Below, one piece after another: positions 9,916 to 23,386 of a stretch of 64,000 bases of DNA; the stretch's first letter is position 1; every line of letters begins with the position of its first letter. Source of the DNA: Gremmenia infestans (Eukaryota > Ascomycota > Leotiomycetes > Helotiales > Hamatocanthoscyphaceae). The stretch spans positions 558,001 through 622,000 of the forward strand of contig JAFEVB010000037.1 of the NCBI GenBank assembly GCA_032629725.1, read 5' to 3'. A program made the translations under genes and the position numbers. Under the pieces are notes generated by a model. It had not been told where the DNA came from, made no database searches, and saw only the letters and a list, made by a program, of their open reading frames with translations.

Positions 9916-12900
9916 TCAAAGCCCTTCCCCTCCCATCCCATTCCCATTTCCCTTCCCCGTCATATCCCCAACAATCCCCTCCATCCTCCTATCCCCCACC
10001 CCCATCCTCTCGATCTTCCCATCCAACCAAGCGATAATCTCCCTATACCCACTCTGCCGTTTCTTAAGCACCTTTATAAAAGCGTGCATCGCAAGCCTTG
10101 ATTTTCCGGTTTCAGTGATTAGCTTGAGGTCGTTGAGGTAATTTGCAAGAGGAATTTGTGAGAGGGAGAAGGGTTTGTGAAAGAAAGAAGGTTGAAGGGA
10201 AAGGGTAGGGCAAGGGAGGGACTTTACTTACCATTCAACCATGACCTTAGTAACTTTACACTTATACCCCACATTTCCCTTATCCTTATTCGCTGTAGCA
10301 TTCCGCCCCTTACTTTTCATCAGCACGAATGCTAGGTCGATGGTATCGAGTATCGTTTCTACCATTTAAAGAAAAAAGATTAGCTTCATCATCAATGAAT
10401 ACAGCAAATGCAATTGTGTGGGCTTGCCATAAGCCATGAACAAAAAATAAAAAAAGTCAAAAAGGGAGGAAAAGGAAGGGGGGAAGGGGGGAGAGATACT
10501 TACTTTTTAACAACGCAGACCTAGGTTTTTTCCCAGCAGGCAGGAGACGGATATACGTCCATGTTTTCGTAGCGGTTTCGAGGAATGCGCTGTGGATATT
10601 GCGTAGGACGGTGCGGAGGGAGTTGTAGGATGTGTCGAGGAACATGGCGTGGGCTTGGATTTTAAACGTATCTGCTCTCATCAGCACCATAACAACCTAA
10701 CACTTTCTCCAAGCCAGCTAGCCAAGTCATATATACAAAAAGACTATGACCATGATCAAAACAACTTGATAAATAGTACGTGTTAGGTGTCAGGCAAAGG
10801 CCTGCCTTGTGGTATTGGGGGCGGGTGGGGGCATAGACCTCCAAATCAGGAACACCGAAATGTGAATTCCCATACCAAAAGAATTGGCCTCTGCCTGATA
10901 ATTAAGTAAAGTAACAGGAGGAAGAAACGGGACGTGAGAGTAAGTATAGGAGGAAGAGGGAGAAGGTGCAAAAAGTGAAAAAAAACATACAACAGCAGGT
11001 ATTCGCTGGTGGTCACCCACCCAACTACTAATCTGCCGATCTGAGGCTTGTGTATGGCAGAGCGGACGGGATGCCCAATTCTCCTCAGTCTGTGGTCGTA
11101 TGTACCAGCTCTTTGGTTATTTCCATACATAACCTGCTCTCATACACGCATTCTGACTTCAGAAAACGGAACGGGTCGGTATTTGGGCCGCAGGTCGCAG
11201 GGCAGGGCCCGAAGCGAGAAAATATTTCTGTGCGATGTGATAGGATAGGAGAAAGAAAACAATGAATCAACTTACTTAAAATCTTTCTATGGAAAGTCTT
11301 TCCTGGGATTTTGGAGAATTCAACGGTCATTGAATCTGCGATCGCTGTATTTGGATTTCGTCGTTAGTAAACGGAACATCGACGGAGGAAGGGAGAAAAC
11401 TGACAAACACCTTTTCGTCTCTCGCGATCTTTCGTAATATCCAACGTCTTCGTATCCACAAAACTCCCACAATAAGGGAAACTAGTCGTCCCAACCGGCC
11501 TTTTAATTCTCTTCTCATTAACAATGATTTCGAAATTCACCAACGTTTTATCCGGATTAACCTTTACGCCATAGCCAGGGACGCCGTCATGCATTATCTG
11601 TAGGAACCGTTTGGCATGCGAGCGATTCGTGGTAACGAGCAAGAAATCATCCGTGAGGCGCATTAACAGATTATCTCCACTGTCGGGGCTTTGGAGGAAT
11701 GAGAGGTGCGTAGATTCCAGATCGGCGTAGAAGTAGTTGCAGAGGAGAGAAGAGAGGACCGATCCTTGAGGTATACCGGCTGCTTGACGGAAGAACTTCT
11801 TTCCTATCTTGACAATGTTCCGCTGGATGTGCTCTTCTAGTAACCGCAAGAGCGCATCTGCGTCTCGGACTTGCGGGACGATGTTTGGGACAAATATGGT
11901 GTTTTTCCTCCCGACTGCTAGGTCGGACGCGAGGATTTCGGAAAAGGTTTGGCAGTCGTCGAGAGGGTGTGCTAAGGCGGGGAATTTGCGGGTTGGTTTT
12001 GAGGAGGCTGAAAATGGGGCTTTGAATTCGGCGTGTTTAGAGATTAGGTATTCGGATTCTGTGGGCAGGCTGCGCATTAGGGATAGGATGGCGGATTGCG
12101 GGATGGTGTCGAATGCTGCCTGTACGTCGACTTTGACGAAGTAGAGGGGTGTCGAGGAGGGTGTGAGAGTGGATTTGAAGGCTTTGAGCTTGGTGTAAAG
12201 GTCGCCGACTGACCAGAGGGTTGAGCCGAGACGGGTGGGGTTTATGGCCTAGTATGTGTCAGTATGTCCACGTGTGAGGAAGGAAGGGATGAGTACTTTT
12301 TCATAGCTGAAGATGTTGTACACTGGCGCAAGAAGAGAATTTATGCTCGGTCCAAGCGTATTCTTCCAACTCTTCTTAATCATCCTCCTCTTTAGATTCA
12401 TGATCGGCCGAACCCCAGTTTCCTTCGGCAGTAACCTCACTTGACTGAAGCCAAGCGTTCTCGAGTCCAGCAGCTTTCTCGCCTGCTCAAGCTTTACTTC
12501 CTCAAACATGGTCAGCTTGAGGGCCGCTATTGCCGGCTCGGCTAGAGACCGCCATACGTCGTGGCGGAAGTAGAAAAGACGGTATTTGTGGATTCCGGAT
12601 TCGGTAATGTGGAAATTAGCGCGGAGGAGGGGAATAAGAAGGGAATCGAAGAGGTAGTAGATGAACTCGTGGAAAATCTCGAGGCGTTTGGCTAGATCTG
12701 ATTGGGACATCTTGGCGCCGGTGGTATTTGGAGACTGTAGCCATTCGATATCGGAGATCTGAAATACGATTAGAAGACCTCGAGATGGAAGGGTGCGAAC
12801 CCACTTGTAGTCCTTGGGATACATCGTGAAGTGTCAAGCTTTCAAATCTTCGAAGCCCGATGAAACGATCAACGTTCTTGAGGAATGTCTTCTCATTGTG

Positions 12901-14595
12901 AGTCTGTACGTCTCCAGCGCCCCAAAATTCCTTGGGAACGAGCTTCAGAAGAACTGCACGGCAGAAAGCAGAGACCATTGGCTCAGGGGTCGCATAATTC
13001 AACATAGCTAGCTTTCGAGGAGCAATTTCTTTGGACTTCAAAGTGCTCACAATAGTGCTGATTCCGCCAGGAGTCATTTGAGTTTTTAGCTGTATTGATG
13101 ACTCGTTGCTTGGCTCAGGCTGAGACGTTGGGATGGGAAATCGAGGCGATCCATCAACCACCTAAGAAATCAGCTTGAAGTACGAAATGGAGAATAAACT
13201 TACAGGGCAATAGTAATCAACCAGCGCTTTATATGAACATCTGTTATGTAGAACTTGTAACTTCCGTACCAACTGCGCTGCTTTCCCACGTAGTCTCTTT
13301 GGAATCTTGGGTAGTGTGGCTGGCGGGTACTTCTGATTTATCTCATCTTCTCGAAGCGTATAGTCCATGAAAGGCTGGACTGTCTTTTTGGAATCCACTT
13401 CATTAGTAAAGACGTTATGGAGGCCAAATTGTCTCGGGAATAGGTACATCATCACGTGAATGGTGCTTTGTTCAGTCGAACTTGGTGCATCAGAGGTGGC
13501 GCGTTCGAGTGGATAGCGGTTGAGTACATCTAAAACCATTAGAGAATGTAGATAAGGGCAGGCGCAAGCTTACGAATGTGTCGAAGCCCAAATCGAACGC
13601 CTCCTTTTGCGTTGAGAGCAGCTCGAGCATAGAATATGCGGTTTCGTACAAGAGTTATGGCTGAGAGACCATGATTCACCACTGTTTTCTGCTTGGACTT
13701 GAGCACAGGAGACTTTGAGGGTGGGCGCTCGGCTGGTACTGTCTGTAGTTCGCCCAGTGGAAGTCCTATTGCTCATTAGTCTTACTGTCTTGCCATTGCC
13801 AAGTGTTGAATAATGTTAAACTAACCACATAATTGATGATATACCCCGCGTCCACTCCCAACCTCCAGAAAAATCCCACAATCAAGAATCAAATCAATCA
13901 TTGCTCTCTCGCCCTCTTTCCCCATCAGCAACAAGACCTGTGGCCAGGGTATTGATTTCATAGACGTCACGTGGATATTTGGAAACACAGACTGCACTCC
14001 TGGTATGCCAGAGATATGATTCTCTTCCTGTCTCATAGCACGCGAATTGACATCTTTCTGAAATCCTTGACACAACAAATGTTGTCCATTTGTTGCATAT
14101 TTCTTAGAGAAGAGTAACCAGATGGCAAAGTCAACAATCTGAACACGGTTAGTACGTGGCTGCTTCGAGTGAAAGAATAACGCGTACCTCCGACTGTGAA
14201 AAGACTCCTGGCGAGTTGAGATTGATAAATGTCGATGCGGATTCATCAGCTCTCTGTGAGAAAGTAGTCCATTGCTGCCATCGCTCCTTCTGTGATGCCT
14301 GTGTACATACAGACACGCCAATCAACGTACTGTCAAGGAATGCAGATAAACCCTCTTCTGATGGGTCACGTCCAACTGATAATATCTTCTTTCTCCGGAT
14401 TTTGGATGTGTTCGGGAGCCGTTGGAAGAGATATTCGCGCAGAGTGAGGACTTGGGGGTAATATTGGGAGAGCAAGATTTGTTTGATGATGGGCTCTTTG
14501 CTGTTGCCGGTGCCTGGGGAAGGCTTTGAGATCTTTTGGCGCTTCTGGTCGTGGTCAGAAGCGCTGTGACGCGACCGTTTTCTTTTTCCTCTCAT
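9916..14595 (-). CDS. TERT: Telomerase reverse transcriptase
   Basis: Eleven exons give a complete 1146-residue protein: 14188-14595, 13826-14138, 13574-13765, 13204-13529, 12805-13161, 12297-12758, 11411-12248, 11276-11344, 10504-10671, 10232-10358 and 9916-10096. Every junction keeps frame. It copies the telomerase RNA template onto chromosome ends in the nucleus. The RNA-binding part shows FPRQFGLHNVF and the telomerase-specific T motif (FHITESG ... FYFRHDVW, residues ~581-601). RT motifs follow: 1/2 (GFSQVRLLPKETGVRP), A (YFVKVDVQAAFD, catalytic Asp ~727), B' (GIPQGSVLSSLLC), C (RLTDDFLLV, Asp pair ~886-887), D (VNPDKTLVNF) and E (FPYCGSFVD). The C-terminal thumb is intact (MHAFIKVLKKRQSGYR). 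Introns are about 45-60 bp except the eighth (10672-11275, 604 bp), which contains a 5S rRNA gene, and two others of 145 and 135 bp. The downstream ATG choice at 14595 begins a basic N-terminus. Confidence 0.97.
10978..10984 (-). terminator. Pol III T-run terminator of the 5S gene
   Basis: Seven T residues on the minus strand directly follow the mature 3' end of the 5S rRNA, as expected for RNA polymerase III termination. The same run lies inside the TERT pre-mRNA intron, where Pol II should read through it. Confidence 0.85.
10985..11103 (-). rRNA. 5S ribosomal RNA gene nested in TERT intron 8
   Basis: The minus strand reads as a 119-nt 5S rRNA. It begins ACATACGACCAC and ends GCTGTTGTATGT, which pair as helix I. 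The universal 5S core TAGTAGTTGGGTGGGTGACC and the loop CCCGTCCGCTC are present. Helix II pairs CTGAGG with CCTCAG, and helix III pairs GGCA with TGCC. These arms differ from the Neurospora-type sequence I remember but stay complementary, which argues for a functional RNA and not a pseudogene. A T run follows directly as a Pol III stop. Single dispersed 5S genes are known in Neurospora and many ascomycetes. This one lies inside an intron of TERT, on the same strand. Confidence 0.93.
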
Positions 14596-16297
14596 GGTGG
14601 GCGAGAGCCGTAGGATGAGGGGTTTGGACTCTTGGATCAGAGTTGATGTTGTAGGGATAGGTACCTAGGTACTTTTTCTATAACTTTCAAGCGTGATCAC
14701 AGCGGTGTGATCTACCGAATCCAACCTTTGATGCTGTCAGCTCACCACCATTACTGTTGCCTCTAACTTCGCACTTGGCTTTTTCCTTTCTGAAGAACGT
14801 TGTTTGAGATTCCAGCACCCATACGTAGTTGGCCTTCCTGAAGGATGGTTCCTGCAGTCACCGTTTAATTGAAGTTATCTATTCGAAGAGAGTTTCGGTG
14901 CTTGTCTGCCTTGTTGAATATTCGTGATGCGCTCGTCAAATACTCTGCAATGCTCAATTGTATCTTGAGGATCCGTAGCCGAAATGCTGAGACGTGATTC
15001 AAGGTTTCCAACCCAATTGCTCTTTGATTCCAGTCTCAGTAATTGGTGTCTCCTGAGTACCAAAGTGATCTAGTCGCAGGCAATCCTGTGAAACCGACTC
15101 GTAAAATTAAGCGGTACTTGTAGCAAGCAAACATAAATATTGGCATGGATGACTGACGTGGAGGTCAGAGTCAATGTCAATGTCCAACGCGTCAAGAGGA
15201 AAAGGAGGCGAGAAGCGCGACTCGGTAGGCTAACATGATGGTTAAAAGCAAACAGGATGTAGATGCCGCGATCTATTAAATCAACATTAACATGGGGTTA
15301 TTGAGCTTAATATTATCGAATAGAGTAAAGCCATACGATATCGACAATGTTCCTTGCTTCGGAAGCCAGAGCAATAAGATTAATATTGCGATAAAGGTAA
15401 AGCTATTGTCTGAGGTGAAGTGGTTATAAAGGGTTCCTAGGTACCTATTTACCCAGGTAGGTACAATCAGTACTGTACGGAGAGAGGTGTGGCAGCGCTG
15501 TGGTGTGGCTGAGGACTTGGATTGATTCTCTCTCTCGGTCTCTACTTATTTCTCTCTACTCCGTATAGATTTCAAGATTTCCGAGGCACTAGTTGCCCTA
15601 CGGCCGGCTAAATATGGACGGCGACGGGTTCTAGAGTCGGGTAGGGGTCGGTAGGGTAGGCTGGGCTGGTAGGGTCAATAATCAGGAAGAGCAGCATACG
15701 ATTGTGGAGAACTCTAACTCTCTCTCAATCTATAGAGTGGAGTAGTACTTATATGAAAGAAGGTTCTTTGCAGTATTCAAGGATCACAACATCAAATCAC
15801 CAATACCGTATTTTGTACTCTTTGCAAGTTCAATTTATCTCTTTTATCGACGATTACTATACTTCGTACTCTGCCATCAAATACCTAGCAAAACTCTATC
15901 CATTTCCCCCACTCCACCCAGTCGCTCCAGCTGCGCAACACTGAACTCTGTCACGACCAGTAGTTCCACGACTTCCAATCTTGCAGGCCTAAGGTACCTA
16001 CGTATAGACTGCACCCTGCACTGCACACTGCAGACCCGTAGACTGACGGCACCAGAGCATACATCAGACACCGGCTCCTCTTACCCTATCAATTCCCGCT
16101 CTCCCCCCCCAAACGCATTGCACCCACCAAGGACCACGTCAATTCCTCAAACGGACCTACTTGCGAATCAAATATCACAGCTCACCGCAGCCCACCCTGA
16201 CCTGCTGTTACTACGCCACGTACCTCCCCCTACTCAACGCGACAGAGATCGACCTACCAACCCGGCAAGGTGCCGGCCTAATCAATGTTCAGCCATC
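14596..16297. other. Divergent promoter region between TERT and the RhoGEF gene
   Basis: No gene is supported. The region holds several TACCTAGGTAC-like palindromes (near 14660, 15438 and 15455), a G-rich stretch with GGGTA/GGTAGG units at about 15640-15680, and one TACTCCGTA at 15557-15565. The right part is the pyrimidine-rich leader of the RhoGEF. An in-frame upstream ATG at 16118 could extend that protein. Confidence 0.5.
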
Positions 16298-19200
16298 ATG
16301 GAGAGCAGTATCAATGGAGCAGATCAGAACTTTTATGCTAGGCGCCCTGTTGCAAATCAACATCATCCTCACTCCACCACTACCACCACCGACTTGCCCT
16401 CTCCCGAAAAGCCTCACCTACTTCTCCAACAACGCACCTACGACCCACCACCGCTCCCAAACTTCGACGCACCTTCACCGCAACCTCAATTGCCTCCCAA
16501 GCTCCCCTTCCTCACAACTGAGAATCTGCAAGCTGCCACGGCAAATGGATATAACGCTGCAGGTGCCTTGACCGATGGGGATGACCCGGCCGAATTCTAC
16601 AGAGAATATCGCGGTGTACAGCAGCCTCCGAACGGCTACACAGATACGACAAACGGCATGGCGACTACCGACACCAGACCGACTCCCTCCTCGCTGAGGT
16701 CGAATGGAAATGGCACGACTGCGAAACACCCCCCGATCCCCGCACGAGGAGTCAAGACTTCCTATCGATCCGCATCCTCTCCCCTCGACGACAGAATGCC
16801 TTTGAGCTCCGCCAAATCGTCACCAGCCCTAAATGGTATGCCTAGGCAGGGGAAGAGTGTTAAGGATCTACTCAGACAATTCGACCAGAATAATGAACCA
16901 TCGAGCTCAACAGTCCGCAAACCCGCCCCTCGCCTGGCCACGAAGAATGGCGCATCGGGTCCCCCCTACATGAAGGATCGAAATGGAAACGTGGGTCGCA
17001 CGACGGGCATTTCTCAAAACACATCAATATCATCACGAGCTGGCACGTCTACGAGAGATGGAGCCGGACGAAAATCCCCGGAGAAAACGAGGACGACCCA
17101 GAGAACACGATTTGCAACAGAAGACCAAGAATCGAATAATATCCTCTCGGGTGTACCCCGCTCAACTCGTTCGCGCAACCCAGTGTCGGGGAGTAGCTTT
17201 CAAGCTTCCAAGTCCATGACCAACCTCTCACCCACCTCGCCAACCTCGCCAGACTCCAATCTCTCTCCACAAACGCCCGCGAGACGACCTCTGTTTGGGG
17301 AGGTTCTACCTGCTGGACCGGGTTCAGATGATATCGGTTATGGTATCCCCCATGTCGCAACTCGCAGAACTTCTGATTCTAATTTACATCCAAATTCGCA
17401 ACGTCAACGGAGTCGCTCTGACTTGGATGTTTCGCCCTCTTCTCCCACTGCTTGGTATCTCGGTGTCACACATACCCTCGACGATGTTGAACCAAACAGA
17501 CAGCCCCGCCCCTTACACGGTCATAATCGAAATCACAGCGATTTTGCAGACCCCAAGGCAAACCCGATGAATGGCGTGAGTCCAGATTTCGAGAGCCCAG
17601 TCATACCAAGTCTCCCGAAACAGTCTAAAAGGCAAAGCTCTCGCTCTCGCTTACCTAAACCCTCCAAGAGATTAAGTAACTCATCAGAATCCTCGAGTCA
17701 GACCTCGACTCGGGCTAGCTCGCCATTTACGACTAAGTCCTACTCGAATGGAAAATTGCGAAAGGCTGAACAGAGACCGTGGGGCCCTGCAACCCACTCG
17801 ACAAATACACTTACGCAAAGATCCCCCCGAGGCAAGGCAACGAGAGCTGAACCTGCGCCGAGTGGAGCGAGTCTGAATGCTTACATTTCTGCCCCTCCAC
17901 CCAGAACATCCCCACCTCTGCGAAGCTCTCGACCACGACAATCAGTCTCGGCAACAACTAATAATTTAAAGCAAAAGCCAAGCGCCTCACAGCCGGTCCC
18001 CACTGGCATGAAAATCACTCGCAGTAATGGCCCACCAGGATTTGATGATCCCCAGCCTCGAAAGATAAATGTTGGACCAGTTAATTTTGAGGAGCGGAGA
18101 ATTAAGATAAAAAGAGCTTATACCAAGTCGATCCACGAGAATGAAAAGAACAAAATATGTGCGGAAAACTTGAGGCGTCTACAGGAGAGAACTGCGCGGG
18201 ACTCTCCCGAAGCGGATAATAAGGACTCCAATATATCACAGTCAAGACCAGAAACTCCCCCAGCAGTACCTGCAATAGACCACCAACCGAACTTGGGAAG
18301 CTCGCCACCGCCTCTTCAAACATCACAGCAGCCCTTGCAAATAAGTACTACATTCTTCAATGATCCGTCCCCCCTGGAAAGAAACGTCATGGAATTTCAA
18401 GATTCCCCAACACTTGGCATGCCTGGTAGTTTCGTTGATGATGACGAGCCACCACAATCTGCAATATCGAATACGACTGCAATCACCGAAATCGAAAACG
18501 AACCCCAGACAGAAGTTGCACGGTTGAGGCGACTACCCTCGAGCAGGCTATCATCTAATGTTCTTTTTGTTTTAGATGATCTAAGCCCGGAGCAGGCTTT
18601 ATACGGCATGGGTCAGGATGAAAAGATTGATTTTAAACTTGCTACCACTCCTATTGAAGAAGCCGAGTCGACTCCAACAGAAGATATGGTAATTCGCGAT
18701 CCTTCGCCGCCAGGTGCTTTCCAGGATGAACTTGATAAGCTAGTACACACAACTAACTTGGCTAATATGAGTCCGGCCACAACATCAGCTGCGCCATTGA
18801 GACCTCTCCCAATCCTTGAGTCTGCTGATGAGCAAGGGTCCAGCAAGGCCGATCACCCAAAAGAGCCGACTATTGGCGATGAGCCTACCATTCCTCAAAT
18901 TCAGGGTCCTCCCGAAATTTACTTGCCTGACGAGGCTGGATTCGCCAGTGTTGATGACAAGGCTGATCCTCCTCGGCTTCAGCTTCCCGATTTACGGACA
19001 GCCTTAGCGCCACCATCAGTGGCCTCGAACGAAGGTGGAAATGACTACTTGAATACACCAGTAACAGATATGGGTTATGAGAGCTCGGATGGCGTAGGAG
19101 CTACAACTCTGAGCGAGCAAGCGTATCAAACGTCTTACGAAACTAGTCGCGACCCTATTCCATATTCGCGCGGTCATCGTTCAAGCCATCAATCGTCGTG

Positions 19201-22200
19201 GACCGATTATTCTGTTGACTCGACACAAGAATTTGCTGAACAGGCAGAACGTCAAAAGTCACCGCCACCAGTGAGTGTATTTAACATAGATCTTCGAGCT
19301 GTCTCGCCTATTGTTCCACCGAAACCCGAGGGCTACAGTCCCCAACCGTCTCCTCGCCCGTCTCCTCGTCCATCTCCTCGCCCGTCTCCTCGCTTCTCCA
19401 TCACCTCTCCTTCGATCGGTAGCCCAAATCACGCTCAAGAACCGGCGTTTATAGCAGACGATGGCTTTGGTTTCGGATTCATGGAGCCGATCACCAGCGT
19501 ACCTTTATGGCCAGAGTATGCACCACCTCCAGTCCCACATAAATCGTTGCCATTACCCCCGAATCGCGAGCCACCTCCTCCAGTCACGCATAACGAACCG
19601 CCCCGCTCAAGTGTTGATCACTCCAGTCATAATGATGCTAGCCAATCTCGAAGATCAAGCAATGATATCTACTCGCCGAGACCTTCTATTTCCACCCCAC
19701 GCTCAAGTACGCAAATTTCAACCGAGGATGTTGCGAATGCGGCATTCGGGAAGAAGCATGCAATTCCGGAGACTGAGTCTGAGCGAGAGGCATCCGAAAA
19801 GTTGACGAAGCGCTTGTTCCAACGAAGGAAGGCGATGGAAGAATTGATCTTCACGGAGTCTAATTATTTGAAAGACATGAATGTAGTTGAGGAGATATAC
19901 AAAGGTACGGCTGAAGCGTGTCCGAAATTGGAGCCCGGCGATATCAAAACGATCTTCAGGAATACCGATGAAATTGTCGCATTTACAACTACCTTTCTTG
20001 ACGAATTAAAAACTGCTGTGGCACCCGTTTTACCTCAGCGTGCGCCCAAGTCGAGAGGGAGCAGGGCAGGTAACGCAGGATCGCCCACTCCAACAGCGTC
20101 TGATAGATTCTCGGTCGCTGCCACGTTAAATGACTTTAGTGAAGAACAAAAGGACCGGCGGACATCTGTTGGGGCTTGCTTTGGGAGAAATCTTAAGAAG
20201 ATCCAAGCAGTCTACTCTGATTTTTTGAAGAATCAAGAAGCGGCCAGTTCCCGCCTGTCAATCCTTCAAACAGATGGCTCGGTTAATGTTTGGCTGACCG
20301 AATGCCACACCGTTGCCAAGGACCTGACAGCGGCATGGGATCTAGATGCGCTACTCGTGAAGCCGGTTCAACGAATCACTCGTTACCAGCTTTTGATGAC
20401 TCAATTACTTAAAGATACCGATCCCGATCACCCAGACTATCCGTTTTTGACCGCTGCGAATAGCGACTTATTACTGATAATCAATAACATTAATGAACTC
20501 AAGAAGCGGATTCTTATGGTCACAGAGATTGTCGGCCGTAAGCGCAAGGAATCCAACGTTCGAAAAATGAGGGGGGTTTGGCCAAAAGGCGCCAAAAAGG
20601 AGAAGGATGACAACCCAAATCAGCTGACTTTAACTGGGACCGAGGACGATCCAGTCTATCTCAAGCTTCACGAAAGGTATTGTGACAATTATCTTCGCAT
20701 GCAGGTAGTTCTTCGGGACGTTGAGTTTCATGTACGGCAGTGTATCACCAATGTTAGTGATGACCTGAGATACAAATCGGCGATGGAGCTTGTTATGCGC
20801 TTGAGTGCGAGTCCTTGGCCAGAGATAGAAAGCAAATGGGCTCGGTTTAACATGTCCATGAGGGATATGGGAACTGTAGCTTTAGACCAACATGTAAGTC
20901 GTTCGATCCTTATTTAACATGCCCACTAATAAAGTTTAGACTGGAGCCATCCGGACCCAAGTAATCGAGCCTTTTGAGAAGACTATACAGCTGTATGGAC
21001 CACCTGGGCTTGCCATGAAGAAACGCACGAAACGACGTGCCGAATACGAGAAGATTTCTGCGGCTAAGAATTCCGGATCCAAGATCACAGAGAAGGACCA
21101 AACCAAACTAGAGCAATACGAAGCACTGAATGAAACGCTCAAGCTTGAGCTACCCCAGTTGTTCGAGAAGACCGAGGAGATTGCAAACCTCCTTTTGGGT
21201 CATTTCATTGTTATACAAGCGCGGTGGTATGATGTTTGGCAAAAGAAGGTGAGGGTTGTCTTGGAAGAAAGTCAGGTCCCCAAGGATATTGCAGAGATTG
21301 TTAGTGCATTCAACAGGGACTACAAGTTTGTTGAAAACAAAGCTCAAGCATTGGGCATTGTCAATGGTACCATGAACTTTGAAGAAAGGGTTCCCAGCTC
21401 AGGAAAAGCATCGACAGATACAACCGAAAGGAGCAGGAAATATTCGGAAAGGAAGCCACGTCCGTCGGATCTTTCAAGTCGCTCTCGCGGGCTCTCGGTG
21501 ACTAGCGATCATTCCCCTAGTCTTCCAACTCCAGATTTCGCCAAGCGTCTAAGCGGTAGCCAGTTCACATTCTCCCCAATAACTGCAACCACACCAAATA
21601 TTCCTCAGTTTGCATATCAAAGTCAATCATACCAAGGCCAGCCGTATTCAACAACTCACTCTCGCCAAGGTTCTGGATCTCCAGCCACCCCTGATGTTCG
21701 ACCAGGTCTAGGTCGGCCAAGCACGAGTCGTAGCTTTACATCGGATAATGGTGGCATGCGAATGAGCAATGATTACAACACGCAATATCGACGGGAATCT
21801 GGTTCAACTTCTTACTCTCACCATCAAGATGGACCACCCATCTCATCTCGTCCTTATTCTGGTATCTTCCACTCGGCAATGCCTCTTCCCGATGGCCCTG
21901 AAGACAGCGCGCGCTCTTCACGTGCTTCATCACGAGATCGAAATGTCGCAGGTGGTTACAACGTTCTGTACCTCGCTGCCAGTTTGTTCGAATTCAACAT
22001 TGCTGCTACGAAGTCTGAAGCCGGATACCCTTACTTAACGTATCAGGCGGGCGAGGTTAGCTACTCCCCCTTTTTTCAATTAGTATCTCTACTAACTATG
22101 AATGTAGATTTTCGATGTCATCGGCGAAAAAGGCGAACTGTGGCTCGCGAAAAACCAAGACGATCTCTCGGAACAAGTCGGTTGGATCTGGAGTAAGCAT

Positions 22201-22224
22201 TTTGCTCGTTTGGCAACTGATTGA
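16298..22224 (+). CDS. Rho guanine nucleotide exchange factor with DH, BAR and SH3 domains
   Basis: Three exons (16298-20893, 20940-22055, 22108-22224) give about 1942 residues. I prefer the ATG at 16298 for its good context and the start MESSING; the in-frame ATG at 16118 would add 60 residues. The first ~1170 residues are disordered and Ser/Pro-rich, with a PSPR tandem motif near 19346-19392. The DH (RhoGEF) domain spans roughly residues 1180-1410, with KAMEELIFTESNYLKDM at its start and LLVKPVQRITRYQLLM as the conserved GTPase-contact helix. A BAR-like helical region follows (about 1445-1690), and a C-terminal SH3 ends GWIWSKHFARL in the last exon. This order matches the animal Tuba/DNMBP type and fission yeast Gef1 (DH-BAR), Cdc42-directed exchange factors for polarity. 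The Cdc42 target is inferred. Confidence 0.9.
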
Positions 22225-23386
22225 AGTTTCTTCTTTCTAAAAGCCTTCCCCACTACCTCTACCTTTATCAAATGTCGAATTGGACTTTTTCTCGTTTGAA
22301 TTGTATTTATTGATTGAAATGATAATGGGCGTTTAAGCGATTTGACGGAATGGAATGGCGAAGCAAAGCAAAGCAAGCAAGCAAAAGATACACCAATACA
22401 GGAGTTAGTATATTATGGGGGTCATTAATGAGGCGTTTTTTTTATTTGTCTTTTCTTGAAAGTTCTTTTTTTATGAGAAAGGAGCGGGCAGGCGCGAAAG
22501 AGGCGTCAGCTGTTCTTGAATGGAATATTCGATGGATGTTTATTTGTTTATTTGTATTAAGAAAGAATGAGGGATTGGTATGGAATGGGGTAGCGAAATG
22601 GATGAATGGATGGAATGGAATGGGTAGGGGTGAAGCGGAGTTTATATTTGAGATAGATGGATTGGGTGAAATGGAATGGAATGGAATAGAAACATGATTG
22701 ATTGAAAACTTGGTCTCTTATATGATTATAATTGTGCTATGTGATTAGGCTGCACTCCGATTTCCTAACTAATCGTGGATTTCCCAATACACCAACACCG
22801 TCAACTCATAGCCCTCGATAAGCTCAATTGCTTTTCATCTCGCGATTTTCAATCTTCAAAAGTTAGAAGTGAAGCTACCGTAGGGTATTCCCACCTTCCT
22901 TTCTCTCTCCGTACTTTCTCAATACATTTCCGCATTTCTACTAATCCATCCATCCATCTATGGACACCCTGGGGCAAACCTCACTCTACAGACTATCATA
23001 GTATAGTATTACCCGTGCGCAAAATGGTAGCTCTATAAGAGGGAGATAAATATATAGATGAGTTGAGATGAGATAGGAAGTTGGGGTTCTCGGCTGCTTT
23101 TCTTCCAGCTGCCAACTTCAAAACTTTCACTTTTTTGCTCACCTTCTTAACACTTTCTCTTTCTTTCTAGAAGGTCCTAAAACCAATAAAATGTTTTCAT
23201 CTTGTCTAGTTTGAATACGGCATGGCTCCAAGAAGACCCCTATATGCGATCCGGACTGCTCATTTTGAGGCACCTGAATACACATTAAAGTCAAAGTATC
23301 CAGAGAATCTTTTCTATCTTCCTCTTAATTTGTTATGATTGAAAGAGCTTAAATTTCTATGATAGATAGTGTGTACTTTCAATATA
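22225..23386. other. Intergenic region between convergent RhoGEF and monooxygenase genes
   Basis: No gene is seen. It contains the 3' flank of both genes and a GGAAT-type simple repeat. Confidence 0.5.
22576..22690. repeat. Degenerate GGAAT-rich simple repeat
   Basis: Interrupted runs of GGAAT/GGATGAAT units in the RhoGEF 3' flank. No coding potential is seen. Confidence 0.7.

Noticed and set aside
10846..11265. Open frames on both strands inside TERT intron 8
   Set aside because: They overlap the 5S rRNA gene and neighbouring intron sequence; no protein family or splice support.
17049..18846. Minus-strand frames within the RhoGEF
   Set aside because: Shadow frames of a long, well-supported plus-strand exon.
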